Positions 41,201 to 51,243 are shown, numbered from the stretch's first letter. The stretch: 64,000 nt of DNA from Pseudoxanthomonas suwonensis (GCF_000972865.1 NZ_CP011144.1:1240001-1304000); one strand, 5' to 3'. The notes: a model not told the origin generated them from the letters alone. Made by a program: numbers and translations.

Positions 41201-42178
41201 TCAGCGCCTGCCCACGCGGTCGGTGCGCTCGATGCGCACCACCTCGGCCCGGTCGCCGCCCAAACGCAGTTCCGCGGCGCCGAACAGCCGATCGACGACG
41301 TAGTACGGCGCGAGGTAGCGGTAGTTCACCAACTGGCCTTCGCCGTGCGGCCCAACCACGAACAGCGGCGGTAGTTCGCCTTGCGCGATCCCGGCCGGGA
41401 ACTGGATATAGACCTTGCGCCCGTCGTCGAACGCATGCCGTGGTCGCCACGGCGCATTCGCGCCGGTGATCGCGTAGCGGAACCGCAAGTCCTGCAGCGG
41501 CAATCCGACCTGCGTTGCCGGCTGCGCTTCCTGTGCACGCCGCTGCAATGCCCGCATCCGATCCTGCGGATAGTCCCACGACACCGACGCCATCCACGTC
41601 TGCTCGGTCGAAGACAGCTCGACCAGATACGTGCGGCGGTCGGTGGTGATGACGAGGTTGGTCTGCAGGTCGGGGCGCGTCGGCTTCACCAGCACGCTCA
41701 CCCGTTGCTCCCCGCCACTGCCGCTGACCGTATCACCAACGATCCAGCGCACCGTGTCGCCGGCGGCCATTGTCACCAGTTGCTCACCCGGTTGCAGCGC
41801 AATCAGAGTCACCCGGCCCGGACTGCCATAGACCTGATACAGCGCCCCCTCGACGAACGGCCAGACCTGGGTCGCGTTGACGAACCCCTCCCGTACCGGC
41901 GGGACACGCGACTCGTTGAGCGCCCGCACCACGTCGTTCTGCACATTGGCAGGTTCGACCTTCGGCGCTGGCTTCACCGGCAGCGGCTTCCACTGTCGGG
42001 GCCACCGCATTGCCTCCGATATCGCGAAGGCCTCGGCAGCGGCCGTGTCCGGTTCGGCCTCGGCAACCTCCGACACCGGCTCGTCCAGCGCGATTGCCGG
42101 CGGCTTCTTCGCCGACGACGCGCAGCCTGCCAGCACCAGCCCCAGCGGCAATACAGCAATACGCAACCACACGTTCAT
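41201..42178 (-). CDS. trbG: TrbG/VirB9 family lipoprotein of the mating apparatus
   Basis: Outer-membrane core-complex component. The 325-residue product starts MNVWLRIAVLPLGLVLAGC, a signal peptide with a lipobox cysteine. The VirB9-like body includes NATQVWPFVEGALYQVYGSP, RTYLVELSS and the C-terminal beta domain with FAGITG-like and FRYAITGANAPWRP segments. The ATG at 42178 overlaps the trbF stop by 4 bp. Confidence 0.93.
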   Translation of the reverse strand: MNVWLRIAVLPLGLVLAGCASSAKKPPAIALDEPVSEVAEAEPDTAAAEAFAISEAMRWPRQWKPLPVKPAPKVEPANVQNDVVRALNESRVPPVREGFVNATQVWPFVEGALYQVYGSPGRVTLIALQPGEQLVTMAAGDTVRWIVGDTVSGSGGEQRVSVLVKPTRPDLQTNLVITTDRRTYLVELSSTEQTWMASVSWDYPQDRMRALQRRAQEAQPATQVGLPLQDLRFRYAITGANAPWRPRHAFDDGRKVYIQFPAGIAQGELPPLFVVGPHGEGQLVNYRYLAPYYVVDRLFGAAELRLGGDRAEVVRIERTDRVGRR

Positions 42179-42876
42179 GGCGTCACTCCTTCGGTATCGA
42201 GTTCGCGGCTCCACGAGAGCCCGTTGACGTAGATCCCCAGCGGATTGCTGCGCAGGGCCTCCTCCGTGCGCGGTGACTGCAGCACGAAGGTGATCACCGT
42301 GGTCCACCGCTCCATCCCCGCGCCAGCGCCGTCCACGTAGCGCCGTTCTGTCCAGCGCACCTGGAACGAGCTGTCGCTGAGCCGCACCACGCTGTTGATC
42401 TGCACCACGACCGTTTCGCGGCCGATGCGCGCGAACGGATCGTTGCTGCGCGCGTAGTCGTTCAAGGCCGCGGCGCCGCGGTCGGTCGTATAGGCATAGG
42501 CGTCGAGCCAGTTCTGCCGCACTACCACCGGGTCGATGGACAGTGAGCGCACCAAGGTCACGAAGCGCCCAAGGTGGTGCGCCATCTGCGCCTCGGTCGG
42601 CCGGTATGGCGTGGCCGCCTCGCCCACCGCGCGCACCTGCCCGCCGCTGTCGACTTCCACGACGTAGGGCGTGACGATGGACTGCGCCGAGCGCCAGACC
42701 AGCCCGGCCGCCATGCCGATGGCGAGACCGAGGCAGCCGAAGGCCATCAACCGCCAGTTCGTCGCCTGCGCGGTCGCCGTGCCCAAGCGCTTGTCCCAGA
42801 CCTGTCCGGCCGCTTGGTACGGCGTTGCCGGTTCCGGTGTCTCCGCATAGCGCACGCGCGGTCGCTTGAAACGCAT
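42175..42876 (-). CDS. trbF: TrbF/VirB8 family conjugal transfer protein
   Basis: Inner-membrane nucleation factor of the transfer channel. The 233-residue product has a short cytosolic N-terminus, one membrane helix (LMAFGCLGLAIGMAAGLVW, about residues 43-61) and a periplasmic NTF2-like VirB8 fold with IVTPYVVEVDSGGQ and WTERRYVDGAG. It is translationally coupled to trbG. Confidence 0.95.
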   Translation of the reverse strand: MRFKRPRVRYAETPEPATPYQAAGQVWDKRLGTATAQATNWRLMAFGCLGLAIGMAAGLVWRSAQSIVTPYVVEVDSGGQVRAVGEAATPYRPTEAQMAHHLGRFVTLVRSLSIDPVVVRQNWLDAYAYTTDRGAAALNDYARSNDPFARIGRETVVVQINSVVRLSDSSFQVRWTERRYVDGAGAGMERWTTVITFVLQSPRTEEALRSNPLGIYVNGLSWSRELDTEGVTP

Positions 42877-42888
42877 CGTTTCTCTCCT

Positions 42889-43998
42889 TCACCGATTCGA
42901 GGGATCGCGAAGCGTCGGCGAGACGCCGCCACCGCCCGCATCGCCGCTGCGCAGCGCGTGCGCCGCCATCGTGGCGCCGTGCATCGCGCTTCTGCCGCGC
43001 TCACGCAGCCGCTGCGCCCATGCAGGTGTTTCGCCTGTGCCTTGGGGTTTCATTGGCGGCGGCGTGCTGCCGCCAGCGCGCGGGGCGGACGCAGCGACCG
43101 TCTTTGCCGCCATTGCCGTGCGCGCAACACCGACCGCCGCGCCAACGGCCGTCACGCTGCCGGCCACACCCAAGGCGGTGCCTGCCGCGGCGCCGGCACT
43201 GAGCTGCGGCCCGCCCGACACCAAGCCAGTCGCGATACCCGGCCCGAAGATCCCGAGGCCGAGCAGCGTCAGAGACCCGAGCATTACCGCCAGCGCATAG
43301 TCGAGCGTCGGTTCGTCCGGGGCGATGCGGAACTCGTCGAACAGGCCCGTGCCGATCCCGACGATCACGGCCAGCACCAGCACCTTGATGCCGGAGGACA
43401 CGACGTTCCCCAAGACCTTTTCCGCCAGAAAAGCGGTTTTGTTCCAGAGCGCAAACGGAACCAGGATGAAGCCCGCCAGCGTGGTCAACTTGAATTCGAT
43501 CAAGGTGACGAATAGCTGCACCGACAGCACGAAGAAGCTGACGATGACGACCAGCCAGGCCAGGAACAGCACGACGATAGGGTCGAGGTTGGCAAACACC
43601 TGCGGAAATCCCGCCAGGTCGCCGATCTGATCGAGGATCGGCTGGCCCGCGTCCACGCCGACCTTCGCCAGCCGCCCCGGCTGCAGGAACTCGGCCTCGC
43701 TGATCCTCGAACCCGAGGCCGTGAGCCCGAGTCCGGCGAACGAGCGGAACAGGATGCCGGCCAGCGCGTTGAAATTGCCGAGCACGAACGCGAACGCCCC
43801 GACGTACAGCACCTTGCGGATCAGCCGGCCCATCACGTCCTGTCCGCCCATCGCCCAGAACAGGCCGGCGAGCGTCATGTCGATGACGACCAGCGTCGCG
43901 GTCAGGAACGCGACCTCGCCCCCGAGCAGGCCGAAGCCCGAGTCGATGTACCTGGAATACACATCGAGGAAGCGGTCGATGACCGTGATGTCGTCCAC
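42889..43998 (-). CDS. trbL: TrbL/VirB6 family polytopic mating-channel protein
   Basis: Integral inner-membrane protein through which DNA is thought to pass. The 369-residue product opens MDDITVIDRFLDVYSRYIDS, has at least five strongly hydrophobic segments (for example VVIVSFFVLSVQLFVTLIEF) and an Ala/Gly-rich C-terminal tail. The 12-bp gap to trbJ and the order J-L-F-G-I are those of the RP4/Tn4371-type trb operon. Confidence 0.95.
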   Translation of the reverse strand: MDDITVIDRFLDVYSRYIDSGFGLLGGEVAFLTATLVVIDMTLAGLFWAMGGQDVMGRLIRKVLYVGAFAFVLGNFNALAGILFRSFAGLGLTASGSRISEAEFLQPGRLAKVGVDAGQPILDQIGDLAGFPQVFANLDPIVVLFLAWLVVIVSFFVLSVQLFVTLIEFKLTTLAGFILVPFALWNKTAFLAEKVLGNVVSSGIKVLVLAVIVGIGTGLFDEFRIAPDEPTLDYALAVMLGSLTLLGLGIFGPGIATGLVSGGPQLSAGAAAGTALGVAGSVTAVGAAVGVARTAMAAKTVAASAPRAGGSTPPPMKPQGTGETPAWAQRLRERGRSAMHGATMAAHALRSGDAGGGGVSPTLRDPSNR

Positions 43999-44010
43999 GT
44001 CCGCGCTCCG

Positions 44011-44736
44011 TCAGTCGCCGTAGAACCGCACCGGCGTCGGCGTGTACGGCACGCCCTCGCCGCGGAACCGGCGACGCACCTCGCGCGCCTGCTCGTGCAC
44101 CGCCAAGGTGCGCGCGTGCTCCAGCGCCACCGCCCGATCCTGCGCAAGCTGGAGCTGCTGGCCCTGGATCGCCTGCCGCGCCTGCAGCGCGAGCAACTGG
44201 TTCGTGGCCTGCGTCGCCTGCAGTTGGCCCTCGGCACCCTGGCTGCGGGCAACGAGATCGGCAAGCGCCCGCTCATCCACGACGAAGTTCTCCACCGCCT
44301 GCGCCTGCAGCCGGGTCGCGGTGTGCAGCGCTTCGAGCGAATTGCGCCAGCGCTCGCGCGCATCAGACGCCATCTCGCTACCGCTGACCGCGGCCGTGTA
44401 GCGTTCCGGATACAGACGCCGGAACTGCTCGTCCACGCGCGACACCTCGAACGCGATTCCGCGCGCCTCGTCGATCAGCCGCTGGCTGTCGGCCAGCGCT
44501 GCACGCAGCTCCTGCAAGGCGCTGAAATCTAGCCCCGTCAGGTTGCGGGCGTCGTTCGCCAGCATCTGCGCTTCGTTCTGCAGTTGCCGCACCTGGTTGT
44601 TGATCTGCTCCAGCGTGCGCGCGGCGGTCAGCAGGTTCTGCTGGAAGTTGGCCGGGTCGAACACGGCCAGTTGTGCCTGCGCCGAACCTGCGAACAGCGC
44701 CCCGGCAACGCACAGCGACAGCAACGTCTTCTTCAT
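44011..44736 (-). CDS. trbJ: TrbJ/VirB5 family conjugal transfer protein
   Basis: Secreted minor pilus component. The 241-residue product has a signal peptide (MKKTLLSLCVAGALFAGSAQA), then DPANFQQNLLTAARTLEQIN and long amphipathic helices rich in Gln and Ala. The ATG at 44736 overlaps the trbE stop by 4 bp; the longer reading frame upstream lies inside trbE and was rejected. Confidence 0.93.
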   Translation of the reverse strand: MKKTLLSLCVAGALFAGSAQAQLAVFDPANFQQNLLTAARTLEQINNQVRQLQNEAQMLANDARNLTGLDFSALQELRAALADSQRLIDEARGIAFEVSRVDEQFRRLYPERYTAAVSGSEMASDARERWRNSLEALHTATRLQAQAVENFVVDERALADLVARSQGAEGQLQATQATNQLLALQARQAIQGQQLQLAQDRAVALEHARTLAVHEQAREVRRRFRGEGVPYTPTPVRFYGD

Positions 44737-47183
44737 GACGCGATCTCCGAGTGAGGGGAAGGAACGCCGGCACCGGCTGCCGGCGCTTGGGGGAGGAGGT
44801 CGGCGGCCCAGCCGAGGCCGCGTTCGCGCAGCCACGCGCCGGCAAAGCCCGGCAAGCCGGCCTCCATGAGCACGCGGTCGATGTCGCGCTGGTCGGCTGG
44901 CGTCGAGGCGCCGGCGAACGCCAAGGCGATCGGCCCGAGATCCAAATCAAACAACCGATTGCCCACGCGCGAGCGGTAGTAGTAGTCGCGCGTCGGCTGC
45001 GCGGTCGCGACCAACTCGATCTGGCGAGCATTGAGCCCGAAGCCCTCGTAGACCGTGCGGATCTGCGGTTCCATCGCCTGCGGGTTCGGCAGGAAGATCC
45101 GGCTGGCGCAGCTCTCGATGATCGCCGGCGCGATCGCCGAGTCCTTCACGTCTGCAAGCGACTGGGTGGCGAACACCACCGACACGTTCTTCTTGCGCAG
45201 CACCTTCAGCCATTGCCGGATGCGCGCAGCGAACACCGGGTCGTCAAGGAACAGCCAGGCTTCGTCGAGCACCAGCAGGGACGGGCTGCCGTCGAACCGC
45301 TCGTCGAAACGGGCGAACAGGTAGCGCAGCACCGCCAGCGTCGCGGCACGGCTCGCCATCAGTTCTTCCATCTCGAAGCCCTGCACGTCGGCGGTACCGA
45401 GCCGTTCGCCCTCGGCGTCCAGCAGCCGGCCATGCGAGCCGCCCAGCACGTAGGGCGCCAGCGCCTGCCGTAGTGCGTTGGACTGCAGCAGCACCGACAA
45501 TCCGGTCAGCGTGCGCTGTTCGACAGGGGCGCCGGCAAGGTTGCCCAGCGCCGACCACACCGCGTCCTTCTCGGCTGGGCCGACTTCCACACCCTCCTGC
45601 CGCAGCCGCTCCTCAACCCATTCGGCGGCCCAGGTGCGATACGCCTCCCGGTCGATCCGGGCCAGCGGCTGGAAGGCCATGCCACCGTCGCCGCCGAGAT
45701 CGTAGTGCTCGCCGCCCAGCCCCAGGATCGTGGCGCGCAGCGAGCGGCCCATGTCGAAGACGAAGATGCGCGAGCCGGCATAGCGCCGGAACTGCAGCAT
45801 CAAGGTCGCCAGCAGCACCGACTTGCCTGCGCCGGTCGGCCCGACGACCAGCGTGTGGCCGACGTCGCCCACGTGCAGCGACAACCGGAACGGCGTCGCG
45901 CCATCGGTGCGGCAGACCAGTAGCGGCGGGCCGCCCAGGTGCGCGTTGCGCTCCGGCCCCGCCCACACCGCCGACACCGGCATCAGGTGCGCGAGGTTCA
46001 GGGTCGAGACGATCGGCTGACGCACGTTGGCATACGCGTTGCCGGGGATCGACGACAACCAGGCTTCGACCGCATTGAGCGTTTCCGGCACGGTCACGAA
46101 TCCGCGCCCTTGAATGACGCGCTCCACCTGCCGCCGGTGCTCGTCGGCCACGTTGGCATCGCGATCCAGCACCGTCACCGTCGCAGTCACGTAGCCGAAG
46201 GCAACCGCATCGCTGCCCAGCTCCTGCAGCGCCGCGTCGGCATCGGCGGCGTTGTTCGCCGCGTCGTTGTCCACCAGCGGACTCTCCTGCTGGAAGATGG
46301 TCTCGCGCAGCAGCGCCACCACCGACTTGCGCTTGGCGAACCACTGGCGGCGCAGCCGCACGAGTTCGGTCTCCGCCTCGGCTTTGTCGAGGCAAATGAA
46401 ACGAGTCACCCAGCGATAGCCGAACCCCAGCCGGTTCAGCTCGTCCAGCAGGCCCGGCCAGGTGGAGGTCGGGAAGCCGCGCACCGTTACCGTGCGCAGG
46501 TGGCGATCCCCGAGCATCGGCGCCAGTCCGCCGGACAGGGGACAATCGGCCAACAGCGCATCGAGGTGGAACGGCACGGCCGGTACTGCGACCGGATGCC
46601 GTCGCGTCGAGACGCAGCCGTGCAGATAAGAAAGGGTTGCCGCGTCGTCCAGCCATGCCAGTGCCGGCATCACGCCGTCGAGCAGGTCGAACAGCCGGTC
46701 GGACTCGGCGACGAACGCCGCCAACCGCTCTCGCCAGTCGGCCTGTCCGCTCGCCGCATGTTCGTACAGCACCCGCGAAGCCCGCGCCCGTGCGTCCTCC
46801 GGCGGCAGGTATTGCAGGGTCAGGAAGTAGCGGCTCTCGAAATGCGTACCGACCTGCTCGAAGGCCGCGCGCCGCTCCTCGTCCACCAGCCACGACAACG
46901 GCTCGGGGAAGTCCGACACCGGATATCCCGCGGCCTCGAACCGCTGCGCCTCCACGTACAGCGCCCAACCCGAACCCAGCCGCTTGAGCGCGTTGTTGAC
47001 CCGCGCACTCACCGACACCAGTTCCGCCTCGGTCGCGCTGTCGAGATCCGGCCCGCGATAGCGCGCGGTGCGCTGGAAGCTGCCGTCCTTGTTCAACACG
47101 ACACCGGGCGCGACGAGGCCGGCCCACGGCAGCCAGTCGGCGAGTAAGGCGGGACGCTTGCGGTACTCGGCCAGGCGCAGCAT
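44733..47183 (-). CDS. trbE: TrbE/VirB4 family secretion ATPase
   Basis: Large cytosolic ATPase that powers pilus assembly. The 816-residue product begins MLRLAEYRKRPALLADWLPW, has the VirB4 N-terminal domain, Walker A VGPTGAGKSVLL (about residue 447), Walker B LLVLDEAWLFLDD and the RKKNVSVVFATQSLAD segment. The ATG at 47183 gives the family N-terminus; it lies two bases behind the trbD stop. Confidence 0.97.
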   Translation of the reverse strand: MLRLAEYRKRPALLADWLPWAGLVAPGVVLNKDGSFQRTARYRGPDLDSATEAELVSVSARVNNALKRLGSGWALYVEAQRFEAAGYPVSDFPEPLSWLVDEERRAAFEQVGTHFESRYFLTLQYLPPEDARARASRVLYEHAASGQADWRERLAAFVAESDRLFDLLDGVMPALAWLDDAATLSYLHGCVSTRRHPVAVPAVPFHLDALLADCPLSGGLAPMLGDRHLRTVTVRGFPTSTWPGLLDELNRLGFGYRWVTRFICLDKAEAETELVRLRRQWFAKRKSVVALLRETIFQQESPLVDNDAANNAADADAALQELGSDAVAFGYVTATVTVLDRDANVADEHRRQVERVIQGRGFVTVPETLNAVEAWLSSIPGNAYANVRQPIVSTLNLAHLMPVSAVWAGPERNAHLGGPPLLVCRTDGATPFRLSLHVGDVGHTLVVGPTGAGKSVLLATLMLQFRRYAGSRIFVFDMGRSLRATILGLGGEHYDLGGDGGMAFQPLARIDREAYRTWAAEWVEERLRQEGVEVGPAEKDAVWSALGNLAGAPVEQRTLTGLSVLLQSNALRQALAPYVLGGSHGRLLDAEGERLGTADVQGFEMEELMASRAATLAVLRYLFARFDERFDGSPSLLVLDEAWLFLDDPVFAARIRQWLKVLRKKNVSVVFATQSLADVKDSAIAPAIIESCASRIFLPNPQAMEPQIRTVYEGFGLNARQIELVATAQPTRDYYYRSRVGNRLFDLDLGPIALAFAGASTPADQRDIDRVLMEAGLPGFAGAWLRERGLGWAADLLPQAPAAGAGVPSPHSEIAS

Positions 47184-47185
47184 GG

Positions 47186-47452
47186 CTACACGTCCAGCAG
47201 CGAACGCTGCTTGAGGTGGCGGGCGAACACGGCCATGAACTGCGGATCGAGCCTCGCGCCCCACACGGCCAGCGTGTGCCCGACGATCCACAGCACCAGC
47301 CCCGGAATCCATAGCTGCAAACCGAGGCCCACGGCCGCGGCCAGCGTGCCGTTGGCGATCGCCACCGTGCGCGGAGCACCGCCCAGCAGGATCGGCTGGG
47401 TCAGCGCACGATGCAGGGGTACCTCGAAGCCGGGCAGCGGTTCGGCGCTCAT
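47186..47452 (-). CDS. trbD: TrbD/VirB3 family protein
   Basis: Small inner-membrane partner of TrbE. The 88-residue product (MSAEPLPGFEVPLHRALTQP) has the conserved VPLHRALTQPILLGGAPR start and two close hydrophobic segments. The start overlaps the trbC stop by 4 bp; an upstream extension is a shadow of trbC and was rejected. Confidence 0.93.
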   Translation of the reverse strand: MSAEPLPGFEVPLHRALTQPILLGGAPRTVAIANGTLAAAVGLGLQLWIPGLVLWIVGHTLAVWGARLDPQFMAVFARHLKQRSLLDV

Positions 47453-47802
47453 ACCAGCGCCCCGCCCGAGAACGAGAAGAACGACAGGAAGAAGGACGAG
47501 GCCGCAAACGCGATCGACAGCCCGAACACGATCTGGACGAGCCGCCGGAACCCGCCGCTCGTGTCGCCGAACGCCAGCGTCAGGCCGGTGACAATGATGA
47601 TGATGACCGCGATGATCCGTGCCACCGGCCCCTGGATCGAATCGAGGATGGCCTGCAAAGGCCCCTCCCACGGCATGCTCGACCCGCCCGCGCTCGCCGA
47701 CGCGGCGAGCATCAGCAGCAGACAGCCCAGCACCGCGGCATTGATTGCGGGCCTCCACTGCTGCGCCCGCGAGACAGCCACGGGCAACCGTTCCGTTTTC
47801 AT
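47449..47802 (-). CDS. trbC: TrbC/VirB2 family pilin
   Basis: Precursor of the conjugative pilus subunit. The 117-residue product has a long N-terminal signal region (VLGCLLLMLAASASAGG), the pilin segment PLQAILDSIQGPVARIIAVI and a second hydrophobic helix. A TraF-type peptidase that could cyclise such a pilin is encoded at 62274. The start overlaps the trbB stop by 4 bp. Confidence 0.92.
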   Translation of the reverse strand: MKTERLPVAVSRAQQWRPAINAAVLGCLLLMLAASASAGGSSMPWEGPLQAILDSIQGPVARIIAVIIIIVTGLTLAFGDTSGGFRRLVQIVFGLSIAFAASSFFLSFFSFSGGALV

Positions 47803-48806
47803 GACGGATCTCCTGTCGTTGGAAAAATGAGCGGCGCTTGCGCCAGACGGGTCTGCGACTCCAGCCGGTAGCCGCTGTCGTCGAGGCCGACCACGCGCGC
47901 GATGTCCTGTACCCGCCGCGCGCGGCCGCGCCCGGCGATGAACACCACCACGTTGACCGTCTCGGCGATCAGCGCACGCGGCGCGGCCAGCGCGACTTCG
48001 AGGATCAACTGCTCCAGCCGCAGCAGCGCACCGAGCACGGAACCGGCGTGCACCGTGGCGACCCCGCCGGGATGCCCGGTGCCCCAGACCTTGACGAGAT
48101 CCAGCGCCTCGCCGCCACGCACTTCGCCCACCGCCACCCGGTCAAGCCGGAACCGCATTGCCACGCGCACCAGGTCGGCCAGCGTCACCACGCCCGGCTG
48201 CGTGCGCAGCGGCACATGGTCGGCGGCGGTGCACTGCAGCTCCACCGTGTCCTCCACCAGGAACACGCGGTCGCCGATCTCGGCAATCTCCGCGAGCAAC
48301 GCATTGGCGAGCGTGGTCTTGCCGGTGCTGGTGCCGCCGGCGATCAGGATGTTCTGTTCCTCGCGCACGGCCTGCCGCAGGAACGCCGCCTGCGCAGCGG
48401 TCAGGATGCCGTCGCTCACGTAGTCGGCCAGGCGCCAGACGCCGATCGCTCGCTTGCGCAGCGCGAACGCCGGCGCCGTTACCACCGGCGGCAGCACGCC
48501 CTCGAAGCGTTCGCCGGTTTCTGGCAGTTCCGCGCTCAGCAGCGGCTTGCCCGCGTGCACCTCGGCGTGGACGTGCGAGGCCACCAGCCGGATGATCCGT
48601 TCGCCATCGGACGGCGTCAGCGACACGCCCATCGGCGCGCGTCCCGTGGAAAGGCGATCGATCCACAGCTTGCCGTCGGGGTTGAGCATCACTTCCACGA
48701 CGTCCGGGTCTTCCAGCGCGGAGGCGATCGCCGGCCCCAGTGCGGAACGCAGCATGCGCACGCGCCGCTCTTGGGAGGCCGCCACCGGGGAGTACGCGGC
48801 ATTCAT
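47799..48806 (-). CDS. trbB: TrbB/VirB11 family ATPase
   Basis: Hexameric traffic ATPase at the base of the mating channel. The 335-residue product has an N-terminal domain (VVEVMLNPDGKLWIDRLS), Walker A GGTSTGKTTLANALL (about 156-170), an Asp box VFLVEDTVELQC, Walker B DRVAVGEVRGGEALDLVKVW and the His box TGHPGGVATVHAGS. The ATG at 48806 overlaps the stop of the RHH gene. Confidence 0.97.
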   Translation of the reverse strand: MNAAYSPVAASQERRVRMLRSALGPAIASALEDPDVVEVMLNPDGKLWIDRLSTGRAPMGVSLTPSDGERIIRLVASHVHAEVHAGKPLLSAELPETGERFEGVLPPVVTAPAFALRKRAIGVWRLADYVSDGILTAAQAAFLRQAVREEQNILIAGGTSTGKTTLANALLAEIAEIGDRVFLVEDTVELQCTAADHVPLRTQPGVVTLADLVRVAMRFRLDRVAVGEVRGGEALDLVKVWGTGHPGGVATVHAGSVLGALLRLEQLILEVALAAPRALIAETVNVVVFIAGRGRARRVQDIARVVGLDDSGYRLESQTRLAQAPLIFPTTGDPS

Positions 48807-49246
48807 GCCGATTCTCCCTGTGCAATGGGTGCGGGGTCTGCCTGGTCTTCCGGCCGCGTGGCGGCCAGGTCGCGCAAGAGGCTCTGCCCGCGTCCCATCC
48901 GCCGACCCAACTGTTCGACGAACTGCGCGAACCGTGCCTGCCCCTGCGCCTTCGCGGCGGCCTGGTGCGACTCGGGAATAGGTGCGCTGACCGTCAGGTA
49001 ATAGCGCACGTACAGCGCCAGCGATTCGATCAGGATGGTCTGGTCGCGCTCCAGCCGCTCGAACTGGCGCGACAGCCGGTCCAGCCGCTTGGCGACCATC
49101 TCCCGGCTGTCGTCCTCCGGCGACAGGTACGCGGCCACCGCCGCGGCGACGATGCCGGACACCGACACGCCCTTCATCGCGGCCAGCTCCGACAGCCGCT
49201 TGTCGTGCGCGTGCTCGAAATACACGTTGCGACGGACCCGGCTCAT
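48803..49246 (-). CDS. CopG/RHH-type regulator of the transfer operon
   Basis: Ribbon-helix-helix DNA-binding protein. The 147-residue product opens with the RHH fold (RRNVYFEHAHDKRLSELAAM, then KGVSVSGIVAAAVAAYLSPE), followed by a helical C-terminal part. Its place between traG and trbB, overlapping both by 4 bp, is invariant in this ICE type. It probably autoregulates the operon or assists DNA processing; which of these cannot be told here. Confidence 0.88.
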   Translation of the reverse strand: MSRVRRNVYFEHAHDKRLSELAAMKGVSVSGIVAAAVAAYLSPEDDSREMVAKRLDRLSRQFERLERDQTILIESLALYVRYYLTVSAPIPESHQAAAKAQGQARFAQFVEQLGRRMGRGQSLLRDLAATRPEDQADPAPIAQGESA

Positions 49247-51243
49247 AGCGGGACGCCTCCGTCAGGTCCAATCACCGGCCGCACGCCGCGCTGCCGCTGC
49301 GGAACGCGCCACGCCGCGGGCGCCTCGTCATCGAGGACCGCCAGATCGGATGCCGGCGCCGCGCGCAGGGCCCACGCGATCTCCTCCTGCTGCAACCCGC
49401 CGTCGTTTCCGACATCGTCGGCGTCGAAGCCCTCCTCGACCACCGGCGCCGACGCAACCGGCAGCGCACTCCAGTCGTCGGCGCTGCGAGGCGGCGCATC
49501 CGCATACGGCCCATCCGCCAGCGCCGGCGGCGGCAACACCCGCCGGACGAAGTTCGGATCGGCGTAGTACCGCAGCTTGCGCGCGCGCAGCGGCGGATGC
49601 CCCGCCACCATGACCAGTTCCTCGTCCGGCGGCAGCTGCATGATCTCGCCCGGCGTCAGCAACGGCCGACCGATCGCCTGCCGGGACACGTTGACGTGGT
49701 CCAGCCACAACGCACCGCGAGAACCGCCGTAGCTGCGGTGCATGTGCTCCTGCGTCGCCATGCCGAGCGTGTCCGACAGCCGCCGGGCCGTGCGTTCGTC
49801 GTTGGGCGCGAACGCCACACGCACGTGGCAGTTGTCCAGGATCGAGTTGTTGCTGCCATAGGCCGCCTCGATCTGGTTGAGCGACTGCGCGATCAGCAGC
49901 GCCCGCATACGGTAGCCGGCCATGAAGGCCAGCGCCTGCTCGAAGAAGTCCAACCTGCCCAGCGCCGGGAACTCGTCCAGCACCCACAGCAAGGGGTGAC
50001 CTTCGGGCGCGACCTCCGCCCGTCGTCCCCAACGGAACCTCCGCCGCGGCGTCTCGCGCTGTGGCAGGGTCTCGGTCAGCCGCCGACCGATCTGGTTCAG
50101 CAGCAGCCGGACCAGCGGACGGGTGCGCTCGATGTCGGACGGCGGCACCACCAGATACAGCGACACCGGCGCCTGTGCCAACACCAGGTCGGCAATGCGC
50201 CAGTCGCAGCGCGAGGTCACCTCGGCCACCACCGGATCGTGATACAGGCCGAGAAACGACATCGCCGTGGACAACACGCCCGAGCGCTCGTTATCGCTGC
50301 GGTTGAGCATTTCCCGTGCCGCTGCGGCCACCACGGGGTGCGGTCGGTCGCCCAGGTGCGGCGTGCGCATCATCGCGCCCAGCGTGCGTTCGATCGACCG
50401 GGCCGGGTTGGACAGGAAATTGGCGACGCCGCGCAGGGACTTGTCCGGCTCGGCGTAGAGCACGTGCAGGATCGCCCCGACCAGCAGCGCGTGCGAGGTC
50501 TTCTCCCAGTGGTTGCGCCGTTCCAGCGCGCCTTCCGGGTCGACCAGCAGGTCGGCGATGTTCTGCACGTCGCGCACCTCGTGCACGCCGCGCCGCACCT
50601 CCAGCAGCGGGTTGTACGCCGCCGACCGTGCGTCGGTGGGGTTGAAGTAGAGGCAGTGCGAGAACCGCGACCGCCAGCCGGCGGTCAACTGCCAGTGTTC
50701 CTCCTTGATGTCATGGACGATGACCGAGTGCGGCCAGCTCAGCAGCGTCGGCACCACCACGCCCACCGCCTTGCCGGTGCGCGTGGGCGCGAAGAGCATC
50801 ACGTGCTCCGGACCGTCGTGGCGCAGGTAGTCCGCGCCAAGCCGGCCGAGTAGCACGCCGCGCGCGGCGAGCAGCCCGGCCATCCGCGCCTGCGCCTTCG
50901 TCGCCCAGCACGCCGAACCGTGCATCGAGGCCGGCGTGCGCCCCCGCGCCGTGCGGGCCACGACGGACACCATCACCGCGACCGCGACGCTGCCGACCAC
51001 GATCAGCCCGCCGCGATGGAAGACCTGTGGCGCAGACGCCTCGTAGTCCAGCCACCATGCGAACAATCGCCACGGCGCGTACACCGGATAACCCGACAGC
51101 TCGAACCACGGCGCACCCAGGCGCGACTGATAGCCGAGCTGCGCCGCCGTCCATTGCGTCGCCGTCCACGTGCCCGCGACCACGATGCCCATCACCGCCA
51201 GCACTTGGCCGACCTGCACTCCGGTTCCGCGCGCACGCGCCAC
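49243..51243 (-). CDS. traG: TraG/VirD4 family coupling protein
   Basis: Inner-membrane ATPase that brings the relaxase-DNA complex to the channel. The 666-residue product has two N-terminal membrane segments, Walker A FAPTRTGKAVGVVVPTLL (about residue 150), Walker B LLWVLDEFPALGRLDF (about residue 415) and the conserved ALLIAQSLNQIEAAYG. It starts with GTG at 51243 and is the first gene of the traG-RHH-trb operon. A 209-bp gap containing a 12-bp palindrome separates it from the eexN gene. Confidence 0.96.
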   Translation of the reverse strand: MARARGTGVQVGQVLAVMGIVVAGTWTATQWTAAQLGYQSRLGAPWFELSGYPVYAPWRLFAWWLDYEASAPQVFHRGGLIVVGSVAVAVMVSVVARTARGRTPASMHGSACWATKAQARMAGLLAARGVLLGRLGADYLRHDGPEHVMLFAPTRTGKAVGVVVPTLLSWPHSVIVHDIKEEHWQLTAGWRSRFSHCLYFNPTDARSAAYNPLLEVRRGVHEVRDVQNIADLLVDPEGALERRNHWEKTSHALLVGAILHVLYAEPDKSLRGVANFLSNPARSIERTLGAMMRTPHLGDRPHPVVAAAAREMLNRSDNERSGVLSTAMSFLGLYHDPVVAEVTSRCDWRIADLVLAQAPVSLYLVVPPSDIERTRPLVRLLLNQIGRRLTETLPQRETPRRRFRWGRRAEVAPEGHPLLWVLDEFPALGRLDFFEQALAFMAGYRMRALLIAQSLNQIEAAYGSNNSILDNCHVRVAFAPNDERTARRLSDTLGMATQEHMHRSYGGSRGALWLDHVNVSRQAIGRPLLTPGEIMQLPPDEELVMVAGHPPLRARKLRYYADPNFVRRVLPPPALADGPYADAPPRSADDWSALPVASAPVVEEGFDADDVGNDGGLQQEEIAWALRAAPASDLAVLDDEAPAAWRVPQRQRGVRPVIGPDGGVPL